DNA of 64,000 nt from CAZNPL01 sp964574815 (GTDB taxonomy: Bacteria > Planctomycetota > Phycisphaerae > UBA1845), in contig CAZNPL010000013.1 in assembly GCA_964574815.1 (NCBI GenBank), forward strand, positions 1 to 64,000, written 5' to 3'. The notes below the pieces were generated by a model, which was given only the letters and a program-made list of their open reading frames with translations, was not told where the DNA came from and did no database searches. A program made the translations under genes and the position numbers. Of this stretch, positions 1 through 9,023 are shown one piece after another; within the stretch, counting starts at the first letter, position 1, and each line of letters begins with the position of its first letter.

Positions 1-565
1 TTGCAGGAGTCGTCGGTGCAGCCTATCCCGTCATCGCAGTCCGGGGGCGTGCCCGTCTGGCAGTCCAGCACCGCATCACACGTCTCGACGCCGTTGCAGA
101 ACTGACCGTCGTCGCAGTTCGCGTCGTTGGCCACATTGTCGCACGAATCCGTGGACTCATTGCAGGAGTCGTCGGTGCAGCCCACCCCGTCGTCGCAGTC
201 CGGGGGCGTGCCCGGCTGGCAGTCCAACGCCGCATCGCAGGTCTCGGCGCCGTCACAGTACAGACCGTTGTCGCAATTCGCATCGTTCGTCAGATTGTCG
301 CAGGAATCGGTCGTCTCGTTGCAGGAGTCGTCGGTGCAGCCTATCCCGTCATCGCAGTCCGGGGGCGTGCCCGGCTGGCAGTCCAACGCCGCATCGCAGA
401 TCTCGGCGCCGTCGCAATACAGACCGTTGTCGCAATTCGCATCGTTCGTCAGGTTGTCGCAGGAATCGGTCGTCTCGTTGCAGGAGTCGTCGGTGCAGCC
501 TATCCCGTCATCGCAGTCCGGGGGCGTGCCCGGCTGGCAGTCCAACGCCGCATCGCAGATCTCGG
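1..565. repeat. 159-bp in-frame tandem repeat
   Basis: The phrase ttgcaggagtcgtcggtgca recurs at 1, 160, 319 and 478, a period of exactly 159 bp (53 codons). Units 2 to 4 are nearly identical over most of their length, and the fourth diverges after about 563. Because the period is a multiple of three, units can be gained or lost without breaking the reading frame. The array continues beyond the left edge. Confidence 0.9.
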
Positions 566-1439
566 CGCCGTTGCAGAACGCCCCATCGTCGCAAAGGGTA
601 TTATCCGCGGTGTTCGAACATGTATCAGTCGCTTCCTCGCAGGTATCCACAGTGCAGCTCACGCCGTCATCACAGGGGCTCGTGCCTGCCTGACAATCCA
701 GCACCGCATCACACGTCTCGGTCCCGTTGCAATACAACCCGTCGTCGCACAGAGTGTCATCGGCCGTATTGCTGCACACTGAGGACGAACACGTATCCAC
801 GGTGCAGCTCACGCCGTCGTCGCAGTCCGCGTCGGATAAACACTCCCCGATCGTAAACGTCCGAGACTGGTAATCGACGTCAGCCGGATCGAGGTTCGTG
901 CCAGCCCCAATGATGGAGACCCCGGCGAATATGTTGCCGCTGTCCGCCAGGGAGACCGTGACCGTACCTCCGATCGCAACGCCCGTCATCTCGACGCGTC
1001 TGACCAGAACCCACTCATCGACACCCAAAAAGTCGATCGCGGGAGCCGGCTGGCATCCGCCCAGATCGTCGATCAACCCGTTGGCGTCATCGAAGACCGT
1101 CGTGACGGCCTCGTTGGAGAACAGGTCGATCTTCTGTGCGGGCGGCACCGAGTCCATCAGATCCGTGCGATCGTAGGTCAGGTCCGCGTACACGCATGCC
1201 AAACCGTCCAGCGGTGCACCCGAGTTCGTCGCCCAAAGTTCGAAATAAAAAGTCGAACCCGGCGAGATCAGGGCGTCGGACGCCGGCGGCGTCGTGCCGC
1301 TGAATCGCTCGCTCCCCGCCGGGGTCGCTGTCTGTTTCACAATCGGGGCCACCCGCGCCACCTGAGCGCTCACCTGACCGGCAAGCATCACGAACATCGT
1401 CGAGCAGACCAACGCCTTAGTCGTTCTTGTCAGTCTCAT
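1..1439 (-). CDS. Secreted Cys-rich repeat protein, 3' end outside window
   Basis: The reading frame starts at ATG 1439 with a signal peptide (MRLTRTTKALVCSTMF, then a hydrophobic stretch to VSAQ) and stays open to position 1, giving 479 visible codons. After an N-terminal beta-rich part of about 180 residues resembling a cohesin-like or adhesion module (weak call), it becomes Cys-rich repeats of the form CDDGxxCTxDxC...CDDGxxCNGxExCD...LDCQxGTPPD. These resemble the Cys-rich repeats common in secreted proteins of Myxococcota and Planctomycetota. The last visible part is a near-perfect 53-residue tandem repeat. An in-frame ATG at 1454 is an alternative start, but the signal peptide fits 1439 better. 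The C-terminus is not visible; the related proteins in this window end in a dockerin-like module. Function unknown, presumably cell surface or secreted. Confidence 0.8.
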   Translation of the reverse strand, partial: MRLTRTTKALVCSTMFVMLAGQVSAQVARVAPIVKQTATPAGSERFSGTTPPASDALISPGSTFYFELWATNSGAPLDGLACVYADLTYDRTDLMDSVPPAQKIDLFSNEAVTTVFDDANGLIDDLGGCQPAPAIDFLGVDEWVLVRRVEMTGVAIGGTVTVSLADSGNIFAGVSIIGAGTNLDPADVDYQSRTFTIGECLSDADCDDGVSCTVDTCSSSVCSNTADDTLCDDGLYCNGTETCDAVLDCQAGTSPCDDGVSCTVDTCEEATDTCSNTADNTLCDDGAFCNGAEICDAALDCQPGTPPDCDDGIGCTDDSCNETTDSCDNLTNDANCDNGLYCDGAEICDAALDCQPGTPPDCDDGIGCTDDSCNETTDSCDNLTNDANCDNGLYCDGAETCDAALDCQPGTPPDCDDGVGCTDDSCNESTDSCDNVANDANCDDGQFCNGVETCDAVLDCQTGTPPDCDDGIGCTDDSC

Positions 1440-2605
1440 CCCAAGACCGTCCATACGTGGAATTGCCGAGAGTAAGGTCGGCCGCGTCTTCGACAAACGC
1501 GTCCGCCGTCAAAGTTGCCGCTTGTAAGTCCGCCTGGTGAACCGGGACCGTCACGAGTGCGAGACTGAGCGAGCGCCTGAGGCTTGACCTGCTGCACGAC
1601 GAGATGCCCTTCACCCCTCCTCGTGCCCGCCGCAAGACTACCTCCGTTTCGCTCCCCGCCTTGCTGCGCCGCCATCATCATGCGTTCACGGACTTCAGCT
1701 TGCATGCGGTCCGCCGCAGTGCAAATACTGTAACCCACCGTGAGGACCGTCGGTCCCGTCACGAGAATCTCCCTCCGCCCCCCGAATGTCGCCGTCTGCC
1801 CCAATGATACGCATGTGGGCGTGCCTGATCCGGATCCATCCCGACGGGAATGTAAAGCTGCCAGCCGATAAACATCGGTCGATGCCGGATCTTCGGGTAC
1901 CCCCGAGGTGGCGACAACAACTGCCTCGCTTCGTCACCCGATCCGCATTGCCGCCCGGTCCCCCGGTTCGCAACGGCCTTATCAGACCTTCTCAACTTCA
2001 ACACGCACCCCCTCGACCAACGATTCCGATGAGCGCGATCGACTTTCGCTACCAGAACCTCGAGAGCGCCGTGAAGAAAGCTGGATGGGCAACCGCGTGT
2101 GTCCGGCTCGGAACCGGCTGATCAACGTCCGCCCCGGTTCCGACGCTTCACACCCTCCCGCCTATGACCCACTCCAACAAACCCACCTGCTCATGCAACG
2201 CCGACAATCGCCCGCGATGCGCTTCGCCCGTTTGTTTTGCTTCTCCGAACACACGCCCTCCATGACGATGTGCAAACTGTTCCGCTCCGCGGACAGCGTC
2301 CGGAACCGCATATAATCTAATCCGCCCGCCTCTTTAGTCCTCCAGCGTAGCTTCGGCGGCCTGTGAAATCAACACCATCCCCGCATCCCGGCGCCCCGAT
2401 AAGCCCCCAATTACAGGCACACTGTCTATGACCGCGCGTCACACGCGGAAACGGCTCTTGCCCAGCCCTGTCCGACTCCCAGAGGACCCGGCACAACCGC
2501 TGTTCGGCCGGAAATTCGGGCCCCGCAGCCAACCGCCTGCCCTGGTCCCATCTCTGCTCATCCGTGCTCACCCCGGTGCTCGAAAGGACAATTACTGCGG
2601 TGACC
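1440..2605. other. 1.17-kb stretch without a convincing gene
   Basis: No recognisable product is encoded on either strand. On the minus strand between about 1804 and 1417, two overlapping frames look coding-like in succession (one contains ILVTGPTVLTVGYSICTAAD, the next ends FVEDAADLTLGNSTYGRSW). This would fit a small gene broken by a frameshift, but there is no family match. The rest, about 1810-2605, shows only short overlapping open frames with no start signals. Confidence 0.4.
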
Positions 2606-5600
2606 TCAGCCCCCGCAACACGGGTCCTCCCCGCCCACGGCCCCAAGGACCGCAAATACATCGAATAGATTGACGACCGAGTCGCCCCCGCACGGATGTA
2701 TATCCATGTCCGCTCGGACCAGCTCCTCCTCCGGAGCGAAGGCGCAGCCGCTCATATCACCCGAGACCCCAGCCAGCACGCAGAACAGATCGAACAGGTT
2801 GATCGTCGCGTCGCGATTCACATTGCCGTACGCGAAGTAACGGTTCGAACACCCGCCGATCGCAAGATTGCAGGCGTCAACCGTACAAACGAAATCGTCG
2901 TCGCATTCTTCGTCAAACGCGCAAGACCACACGCACAGGTCGTTCGCCTCGTCGCACACCGGGAAGGTCGGGTCCGTGCACGGATCCCCCATCGATTCAC
3001 AAACACCGGCTGCGCAGAAATCCGGACCGGTGCAGAACTGTGAATCGTCGCAATGCTCATCAAGCAGACACTCGACGCACGCATCGTTCGCCTCGTCACA
3101 ATACGGAAAGTCCGGGTCGCCGGCGCACGGATCACTCGAAACCTGGCAGTCGGCGACCGGATCGCACGTTTCGGCCCCATTGCAGAACTCCCCATCATCG
3201 CAGAGCGTATCATTGGGCGTCTGAACGCATGCACCAATCCCGCCGGCCAGCAGTGGATCGCAGGCGTCATCCGTGCACGAGACGCCGTCGTCGCACGAAG
3301 GCGGCACACCCGGCTGGCAATCAGCCACCGGATCGCACGTCTCGAACCCGCTGCAGAATTGGCCGTCGTCGCAGTGCGCGTCGTTCGGTATGCTCACACA
3401 GGCGCCCGCGCCACCGGCACCGCCTGGATCGCAGAAATCATCCGTGCACGAGACGCCGTCGTCGCACGACGGCGGCACACCCGGCTGGCAGTCCGCCACG
3501 AGGTCGCAGAACTCCGCCCCGTTGCAAAACTGCCCATCGTCGCACGCCGAATCGTCCGGCGTCCAGTCGCACAGATCAAGCTCCTCGTCGCACGTATCGA
3601 CCGTGCACGTGACTCCGTCATCGCACGGGTCGCTGCCCGGTTGACACACGTGATCCACGCACGACTCCGATCCGTTGCAGAAAGCGCCGTCGTCGCAATC
3701 GCTGTCAATGTCGCAACAGTCGCTCTCCAGAATCGCGAACGCGTCAATGCCCGCCTCGACGATCGATGCGCCGCCCACGTCGGACGCCGTGAAGCGGATC
3801 TGGAACTGCGACGTCAACGCCACGAAATCCTGAATCCGAAAATCCTTGACCACCCATCCGCCGAACGTCTCTGAACTCTCGGGACCCACCGTCTCCAACG
3901 CCACCCAACTGGTCCCCCCGTTACTCGAAACCTCCACCTCAAAGATGTCCTCGCCGCCGTACTGCCCGCCGTCGTTTGCGTACCACCGAGCATACGAGAC
4001 GCGAGGCTCCAAAAGATCCGTCACGTCAAACACCGGTGAGACCAGCGTCGTCGTCCCCTCCGCACTTCCACCAGCCGAGTCCACGTCCGCGTTTCCATCC
4101 CGGTTGGCCGTCACGAAACACTGCCCCGAACCGTCGTAGTCCGTCGGCGGATCGTTAAGATCCCCGCCGCCGACCGGCACGCCGCGCTCCCAGCTCCCGT
4201 CGATCAGATCCACGCCGTCCACCACGGTCCAACCCTGCTCGGTCTCAAAATCGTCCGAGAAATCAATCAGGAGGTCATCGACCGATACGGCCTCATAGAC
4301 GATTGCAGGAGCCTCCGGCGGATCTCGCACGGGATCCTCCTGGCCCACCGCGTCGGCGCTCACGTAGTACTGGATGGTGCGTCCGCAGTCCGCTGCCGGC
4401 AGAACCGCCTCGTACTCGTCACCCCCCAACGCCGTCATCGGAACCGTGGTGAAGGAGCCGCTCGATCCGATACGGTAACTCAACGTGCCGCTGCCGGCCA
4501 CCGGCTGCCCCCCGTGCGGGTTCACCTGCACTCGGATCGTCGTCTCATCGCCCGGCGTCGCCAGCTCCGGACGCCCCTGCGGATAGTCGAACGTCAAATA
4601 CACCAGTTCGGGACAGGTGAGACCGTGTGCGTCGAACGCCGTGCAGATTTCCTGACGGTGAGGCGTCCCGTTCGTGATGTCCCCGTCGTCATCGTCGAGC
4701 GTCAGCACATCGACCGTCACCGTCGGATCGACCCGATGCGTCCCGACGAATACCTGGCCGATGTAAAGGTCCCGAGCGATGTCCAAACCCGTCGACGGCC
4801 CCTCCGTCGCAATCAGCTCCGTTCGCATGTCCCAGAAAGCGCCTGAGAGAATAGATCCCTGAACGTACGGATTTGTGCGCGGGTCCGGGTACACGGTCTC
4901 CGTCACTTCGACGTCACGGAGACAGCCGGTCCCCATGCCCAACAGGTCCGGGGCGATGCACGGGTCATCCGTGTAAAACGCAGCCAGTACGTCGGCCATC
5001 CCCTCGTGATACTCGATTGGCGTGCCGGGCCCGTTGGGAGATCGGTCGACGACGAGATGCCCGTACTCATGGAAAACGACGCTGCTGTAAGCGCTGTTGG
5101 CACAACCGACGAATTCGGCGCGCGAAAAATACAACTCCGATGAGCCAAGCGTATAAGTGGCCGTGCAGTCTGCCTCAGCGTTGACATGAGTCGGCACGGC
5201 GAAATCATATCCCGTGTAATCGGGAACGAGCGACTTCACGAAATCGTGGATCTCCGTCATATGCGTCATCGCGTTCGCTTGGGCCGTACGTATCGGCGTC
5301 GCTGCGGGGTTGAACAGAAATGACGCAGGACCCGGCGGAGTCACTTCCTGCGACTCGCTGAGCTCCCCGCCGGGTGAATCGTTGATGATCGTGGCCCACT
5401 GGCCGTTGAGATCCGCCGTGACCGTCACCGGCCCCGTGCCGGCATACGGTAACGTGAAATCGCCGTTCTCGTCGGTGTAGACCGTCGCGCCCCCGTCAAT
5501 CCAGACCCGCGCCCCGTAGACCGGAAGTTCGTCCGGCAGGTTGTTGCTCTGATCCGGCAGCGGGGGCGGCGTCTGAAAGCCGGTCACCGTCCCCACAATA

Positions 5601-6265
5601 TCGACGTGACACAACCCTGGCCGCTGATCGATCAGCTCACCCGTGACGGCGTCGACGAAAAATTCCCAGCGATCGAACCCTGAACGTTCGCCCGTGTCGC
5701 CGAAAAACCGCCATGAGAGCCGAGCGTCGCCGAGGTCCGGCGTGTAATAACACAGTCGAGGCAGAGAGAAGTCCACCGCAACCGGCTCGGCACGCCGGGC
5801 CGCACCCACGGCTGCCGCCTCATCGATCGCCGGCCCCGAAACCGACGGGCGAACGCGCCGCGCCAGCGAATTGGCCAGAACCACCGGATGGTCCGCGCCG
5901 TTGCGAATGAGCAGTTTGAGCGTCTTCCCGTATACGGGGACGCCGCCGACTTCCTGCTCATAAACGACCAGCGTGAACTTGTCCGACATGAGCCGCACCG
6001 AACCGGCACGCTTGAACTGCTCATGGGGGATGTCGACCGCCGCGCGGTGCGCGTGGAGAAACGAGCGGCTCGATTCGGCGTACGTCCGCCCGACCGACAG
6101 CTCCTTGCCGTACACCTGCGTGATTTCGCCGGGCAACCGCCGCACGCGCTTTACCGAACTGCCCAGCCGCCGATCCGTGAAACCGTTGCGTCCGGGCGCG
6201 TCGGAAGCCTCAATCGAGCCCACCGAAACAGCCCAGGCCGCCAAGGCCAGCACGCACAGTCTCAT
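2606..6265 (-). CDS. Secreted zinc metallopeptidase with Cys-rich repeats and dockerin-like tail
   Basis: A 1219-residue exported protein. The start at 6265 gives a clean signal peptide (MRLCVLALAAWAVSVGSIEA) with a G-rich Shine-Dalgarno-like stretch just upstream; an open frame extends to 6361 but adds no signal. Order of parts: an FTP/PepSY-like propeptide (about 30-230), a short carboxypeptidase-regulatory-like beta segment, and a gluzincin peptidase domain with HEYGH near residue 399 and a downstream EGMAD that could supply the third zinc ligand, as in thermolysin/fungalysin families. Next come a beta-sandwich (MAM/jelly-roll-like, about 690-870), several Cys-rich CDDGxxCTxDxC repeats, and a C-terminal pair of Ca-binding-like loops (NVNRDATINLFDLFCVL and SVVNLFDVFAVL) typical of dockerin type I modules. 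Likely a surface-attached or secreted protease. The exact peptidase family is uncertain. Confidence 0.85.
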   Translation of the reverse strand: MRLCVLALAAWAVSVGSIEASDAPGRNGFTDRRLGSSVKRVRRLPGEITQVYGKELSVGRTYAESSRSFLHAHRAAVDIPHEQFKRAGSVRLMSDKFTLVVYEQEVGGVPVYGKTLKLLIRNGADHPVVLANSLARRVRPSVSGPAIDEAAAVGAARRAEPVAVDFSLPRLCYYTPDLGDARLSWRFFGDTGERSGFDRWEFFVDAVTGELIDQRPGLCHVDIVGTVTGFQTPPPLPDQSNNLPDELPVYGARVWIDGGATVYTDENGDFTLPYAGTGPVTVTADLNGQWATIINDSPGGELSESQEVTPPGPASFLFNPAATPIRTAQANAMTHMTEIHDFVKSLVPDYTGYDFAVPTHVNAEADCTATYTLGSSELYFSRAEFVGCANSAYSSVVFHEYGHLVVDRSPNGPGTPIEYHEGMADVLAAFYTDDPCIAPDLLGMGTGCLRDVEVTETVYPDPRTNPYVQGSILSGAFWDMRTELIATEGPSTGLDIARDLYIGQVFVGTHRVDPTVTVDVLTLDDDDGDITNGTPHRQEICTAFDAHGLTCPELVYLTFDYPQGRPELATPGDETTIRVQVNPHGGQPVAGSGTLSYRIGSSGSFTTVPMTALGGDEYEAVLPAADCGRTIQYYVSADAVGQEDPVRDPPEAPAIVYEAVSVDDLLIDFSDDFETEQGWTVVDGVDLIDGSWERGVPVGGGDLNDPPTDYDGSGQCFVTANRDGNADVDSAGGSAEGTTTLVSPVFDVTDLLEPRVSYARWYANDGGQYGGEDIFEVEVSSNGGTSWVALETVGPESSETFGGWVVKDFRIQDFVALTSQFQIRFTASDVGGASIVEAGIDAFAILESDCCDIDSDCDDGAFCNGSESCVDHVCQPGSDPCDDGVTCTVDTCDEELDLCDWTPDDSACDDGQFCNGAEFCDLVADCQPGVPPSCDDGVSCTDDFCDPGGAGGAGACVSIPNDAHCDDGQFCSGFETCDPVADCQPGVPPSCDDGVSCTDDACDPLLAGGIGACVQTPNDTLCDDGEFCNGAETCDPVADCQVSSDPCAGDPDFPYCDEANDACVECLLDEHCDDSQFCTGPDFCAAGVCESMGDPCTDPTFPVCDEANDLCVWSCAFDEECDDDFVCTVDACNLAIGGCSNRYFAYGNVNRDATINLFDLFCVLAGVSGDMSGCAFAPEEELVRADMDIHPCGGDSVVNLFDVFAVLGAVGGEDPCCGG
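3185..3530. repeat. 171-bp imperfect repeat inside the metallopeptidase gene
   Basis: The segment ccgtgcacgagacgccgtcg occurs at 3271 and again at 3442, a spacing of 171 bp (57 codons), with flanking similarity on both sides. It encodes two adjacent Cys-rich units. Unit edges are approximate. Confidence 0.6.
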
Positions 6266-6596
6266 AGAAGCACCCCCAAAGATCAGATCAGCCAGGACGG
6301 GTATTGAACAGACCGGACGATGCCACTGCGCCGCGGTACGAAAAAAACCTCCGATAACCACGGCGTGTCTGCTTAATGCCCCCCCTTGAACCCTCGTTCA
6401 TCATATCCGGATCGCCGCCCCATCACCACCCCTTTCCTCTGACTTCGCCGGCCTCGTGTCCTCGTAGACAACCCCTTGTTCCGCGCCCGCGTCAACGGGA
6501 TCCCGCACCCCCTTACGGGCGACGGACTCATCCACCGATCTGATCGAACGCACCTCGTTCCGGACGCTCCGTACTGTTCCTCTGGACACCAGCCGC

Positions 6597-6602
6597 TATA
6601 AT
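6597..6602 (+). promoter_or_regulatory. Candidate -10 box upstream of the selenoprotein gene
   Basis: A perfect TATAAT lies 93 bases upstream of the GTG start at 6696. No good -35 hexamer is seen 16-18 bases before it, so this is a partial promoter match. The 430-base gap between the divergent metallopeptidase (starts 6265) and this gene holds no other recognisable gene. Confidence 0.35.
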
Positions 6603-6611
6603 ATCCACGTT

Positions 6612-6638
6612 TTCTTCGCCGCTTCGAAAGGCGGAGAA
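6612..6638 (+). other. Hairpin in the 5' leader of the selenoprotein gene
   Basis: TTCTTCGCC (6612-6620) pairs with GGCGGAGAA (6630-6638) over nine positions, one of them G-U, with a nine-base loop. It would lie in the transcript leader if transcription starts near the TATAAT at 6597. No known riboswitch class is recognised. Confidence 0.4.
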
Positions 6639-6695
6639 CCGCGTTTCGATCGCGATTCAAGTAGGGCCAAAATTCTTTTCGAAAGGAGCGTACCA

Positions 6696-6929
6696 GTGAA
6701 CGTCTCGATCGAGTACTGCGTTCAATGAAACTACCTTCCCAAGGCTGCCAGGCTGGCAGAAGCAATTAAAGACGAACATGGAATCAACGTGGAATTCATC
6801 AAGGGCGGCGGCGGCATCTTCGACGTGAAAGCCGACGGCCACCTGATTTACAGCAAACACCAGACTGGTGAGTTCCCGGACCACAAACCGGTTCTGGACA
6901 AACTGGGTGAGCTGCTCAAAACAGCTTAG
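6696..6929 (+). CDS. SelW/Rdx-family selenoprotein, in-frame TGA at 6726-6728 read as selenocysteine
   Basis: Reading from GTG 6696, the frame meets one TGA at codon 11 and otherwise runs to TAG 6927-6929, giving 77 residues, the usual size for SelW/Rdx proteins. The start has a strong AAAGGAG (6682-6688) with 7-base spacing. The N-terminus reads IEYCVQ-U-NYLPKAARLA, placing the TGA exactly at the second redox position of the family's CxxC/CxxU thioredoxin-like motif. The C-terminal half carries the family signature GGGGIFDVKADGHLIYS followed by KHQTGEFPD. A short hairpin with G in its loop follows the TGA. Family members are small thioredoxin-fold oxidoreductases; substrates are not known for bacterial members. 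TGA is also an ordinary stop codon in this genome (for example gmd), so recoding needs the local signal and a Sec machinery not present in this window. A nonsense mutation is possible but less likely given the position and intact downstream frame. Confidence 0.85.
6729..6763 (+). promoter_or_regulatory. Bacterial SECIS-like hairpin
   Basis: Immediately 3' of the TGA, CTGCC (6745-6749) pairs with GGCAG (6755-6759) around the loop AGGCT; an A-T pair can extend the stem to six. The loop G residues lie 22-24 bases after the TGA, inside the range used by bacterial SECIS models and similar to E. coli fdhF, whose loop is AGGUCU. SelB would bind this element. The stem is short, so the call rests on the combination with the CxxU context. 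Confidence 0.65.
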
Positions 6930-7150
6930 GACGCAAGGCGCCTCAGCGCCGAGCGACCCGACGGCCCTGCTGCCGGCGAGGCGACCCCTCGCCGCGTCGC
7001 AGTAGAGCCGTTCAAGGTGCCGGCAATCGACAACCGAGAACGCCATGGACGCCTGCTAGAAGTCAACAGGACATGAACCGGCCGGTCCGACCCGCTCGCA
7101 CTCGCCGGAACCGAACCGAGACACCTTCAAACATGAGCTAGGAGAATACC

Positions 7151-7888
7151 ATGTCCACCCCTTCGACACTGACGTGGCTTGGTCACGCCACCATCCAGAT
7201 GACGCTGCCCGACGAACGTGTGATCCTGATCGACCCGTGGCTCAACGATAATCCCTCCTGCCCGGATGCACACAAGAAAGTCCCACGCTGCGACTTCATC
7301 GCGCTGACCCATGGGCATTTCGACCACATCGGTGACGTCGCCCGACTGATCGACGAACACAATCCGCACGTCGTCGGAACCGTGGAACTCTGTACTGTTC
7401 TCGGCATGAAAAGCCCCAAGGCCCGATTCGCACCCATGAATATCGGGGGAACGCAGGATGTGGACGGCGTCCGATTTACCCTGACGCGCGCCTTCCACTC
7501 ATCGAGCGTGGATTCCGAAAACGGGCCCATGTACGCCGGCATGCCCTGTGGGCTGGTCGTCACCGCCGAACGCCTGGCCCCCTTCTACCACGCCGGCGAT
7601 ACCGACGTGTTCAGCGACATGAAGCTGATCGCTGAGCTCTTCGCGCCGAAGATCGCTGCACTGCCGATCGGTGACCACTTTACGATGGGACCGGACGGGG
7701 CCGCGCTGGCCGCCTCTTACCTCAACCCCCGCACCATCCTCCCCATCCACTTCGGCACGTTCCCGCTGCTGCACGGAACCGTGCCCGCCTTTCGAGAGGC
7801 GCTGTCGGCCGAGCTGCGGGAGCGCGTCGTCACGCCGGAGGTCGGCCAAACCCTCGCCTGGAGCGCCGAAGGCCTCGCGCCGATGTAA
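7151..7888 (+). CDS. UPF0173 family metal-dependent hydrolase (MBL fold)
   Basis: A 245-residue cytoplasmic protein with the metallo-beta-lactamase fold. The N-terminus reads LTWLGHATIQM, the metal-binding motif THGHFDH is near residue 56, YHAGDTD near 145 supplies further ligands, and LPIHFGTFP is the late His motif; together these define UPF0173. ATG 7151 is preceded by AGGAG at good distance. Members are broad hydrolases of unclear physiological substrate. The gene follows the selenoprotein by about 220 bases and may have its own promoter. No signal peptide. Confidence 0.9.
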   Translation: MSTPSTLTWLGHATIQMTLPDERVILIDPWLNDNPSCPDAHKKVPRCDFIALTHGHFDHIGDVARLIDEHNPHVVGTVELCTVLGMKSPKARFAPMNIGGTQDVDGVRFTLTRAFHSSSVDSENGPMYAGMPCGLVVTAERLAPFYHAGDTDVFSDMKLIAELFAPKIAALPIGDHFTMGPDGAALAASYLNPRTILPIHFGTFPLLHGTVPAFREALSAELRERVVTPEVGQTLAWSAEGLAPM

Positions 7889-7933
7889 TCACCGGGCGGG
7901 CGACGTCCGCCGGGCCGGAAAGGAAACGGACCC

Positions 7934-8917
7934 TTGAACAGCGACTTTGACATCGGTGAAAGGCTGCCCGGCCTCGTTCACCGCATCGTGACCAGTTATC
8001 GGGAGGACGAAAGGACCCGCCACATCGGGCGGGTCTACTTCCCCTCCCGTGCCGAAATCGCCGAGCTGATCGAGCGGCTCCTCGAACTGGTCTACCCCGG
8101 CTTCTTCGGCCGGCAGAACCTCACCGACCACAACGTCAGCTTCCACGTCGGCGAAATGCTGCCGCGCATCGGCGTCATTGCCTTCCGCCAGATCCACCGC
8201 AGCCTCTGCTACGCCGACCAGGTCGAACGCGGCGGACCGCCCGACGAGGAACGCTGTCGCCAGCACGCCGACGAACTCACTCACGCCTTCCTCGAACGCC
8301 TCCCGGTCGTCCGAGCGCTCCTCGCCCACGACGTCCAGGCCGCCGTGGACGGCGACCCCGCCGCCACCGGCACCGACGAGGTCATCCTAGCCTACCCCGG
8401 CATGCTCGCCGTCTCGGTCTACCGCCTGGCCCACGAACTCTACCGCCTGCACGTGCCACTCCTGCCCCGCGTCATGACCGAGTGGTCCCACAACATGACC
8501 GGCGTCGACATCCACCCCGGCGCGACCATAGGCCGCAGCTTCTTCATCGACCACGGAACCGGCGTCGTCATCGGCGAAACCACCCACATCGGCGACAACG
8601 TCAAGATGTACCAGGGCGTCACCCTCGGCGCCCTCTCCTTCCCCAAAGATGAACGCGGACGCATCATCCGAGAGGCCAAACGCCACCCCACCGTCGAAGA
8701 CAAGGTCACTATCTACGCCAACGCCATCATCCTCGGCGGCAAGACCGTCATCGGCGCCCACTCCATCGTCGGCGGCTCGGTCTTCCTCACCAGCAGCGTA
8801 CCCCCGTACTCCACCGTCACCATCGCGCCCCCCGACCTTCAGATCAAAGGACCCGACGGCAAAGCACGACTCCACGACTCCCGAACCAAAACGATTATGC
8901 CGGATTATCAGATTTGA
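7934..8917 (+). CDS. cysE: Serine O-acetyltransferase (EpsC/CysE type)
   Basis: Transfers acetyl from acetyl-CoA to L-serine, giving O-acetylserine for cysteine synthesis. The 327-residue protein has a long alpha-helical N-terminal half and a left-handed beta-helix C-terminal half with hexapeptide repeats (IHPGATIG, IDHGTGVVIGETTHIGDNV, YANAIILGGKTVIGAHSIVGG). The motif DIHPGA...FIDHGTGVVIGET is diagnostic. The start is TTG 7934 with an AAAGGA-like site upstream; no in-frame ATG gives a better N-terminus. The length matches EpsC-type enzymes rather than the shorter E. coli CysE. It follows the UPF0173 gene by 45 bases and may be cotranscribed. Confidence 0.92.
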   Translation: MNSDFDIGERLPGLVHRIVTSYREDERTRHIGRVYFPSRAEIAELIERLLELVYPGFFGRQNLTDHNVSFHVGEMLPRIGVIAFRQIHRSLCYADQVERGGPPDEERCRQHADELTHAFLERLPVVRALLAHDVQAAVDGDPAATGTDEVILAYPGMLAVSVYRLAHELYRLHVPLLPRVMTEWSHNMTGVDIHPGATIGRSFFIDHGTGVVIGETTHIGDNVKMYQGVTLGALSFPKDERGRIIREAKRHPTVEDKVTIYANAIILGGKTVIGAHSIVGGSVFLTSSVPPYSTVTIAPPDLQIKGPDGKARLHDSRTKTIMPDYQI

Positions 8918-9023
8918 CGGCGCTGCGGGCCGGCGGGGCTAAAGAAACGCTTCCACCTGCGCATGCTGCGATGTGACGCCGGAGGTCGCCCCTGGCGTTG
9001 GTCTGTTGGCGTGAGCCACCGGG

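Noticed and set aside
1..565. Regular repeats that could suggest a CRISPR array
   Set aside because: The period is 159 bp with no distinct spacer and the frame encodes a continuous Cys-rich protein.
6726..6728. TGA as a nonsense mutation in a decayed gene
   Set aside because: It sits exactly at the CxxU position, is followed by a SECIS-like hairpin, and the rest of the frame and ribosome site are intact; kept as the alternative in the refutation test.
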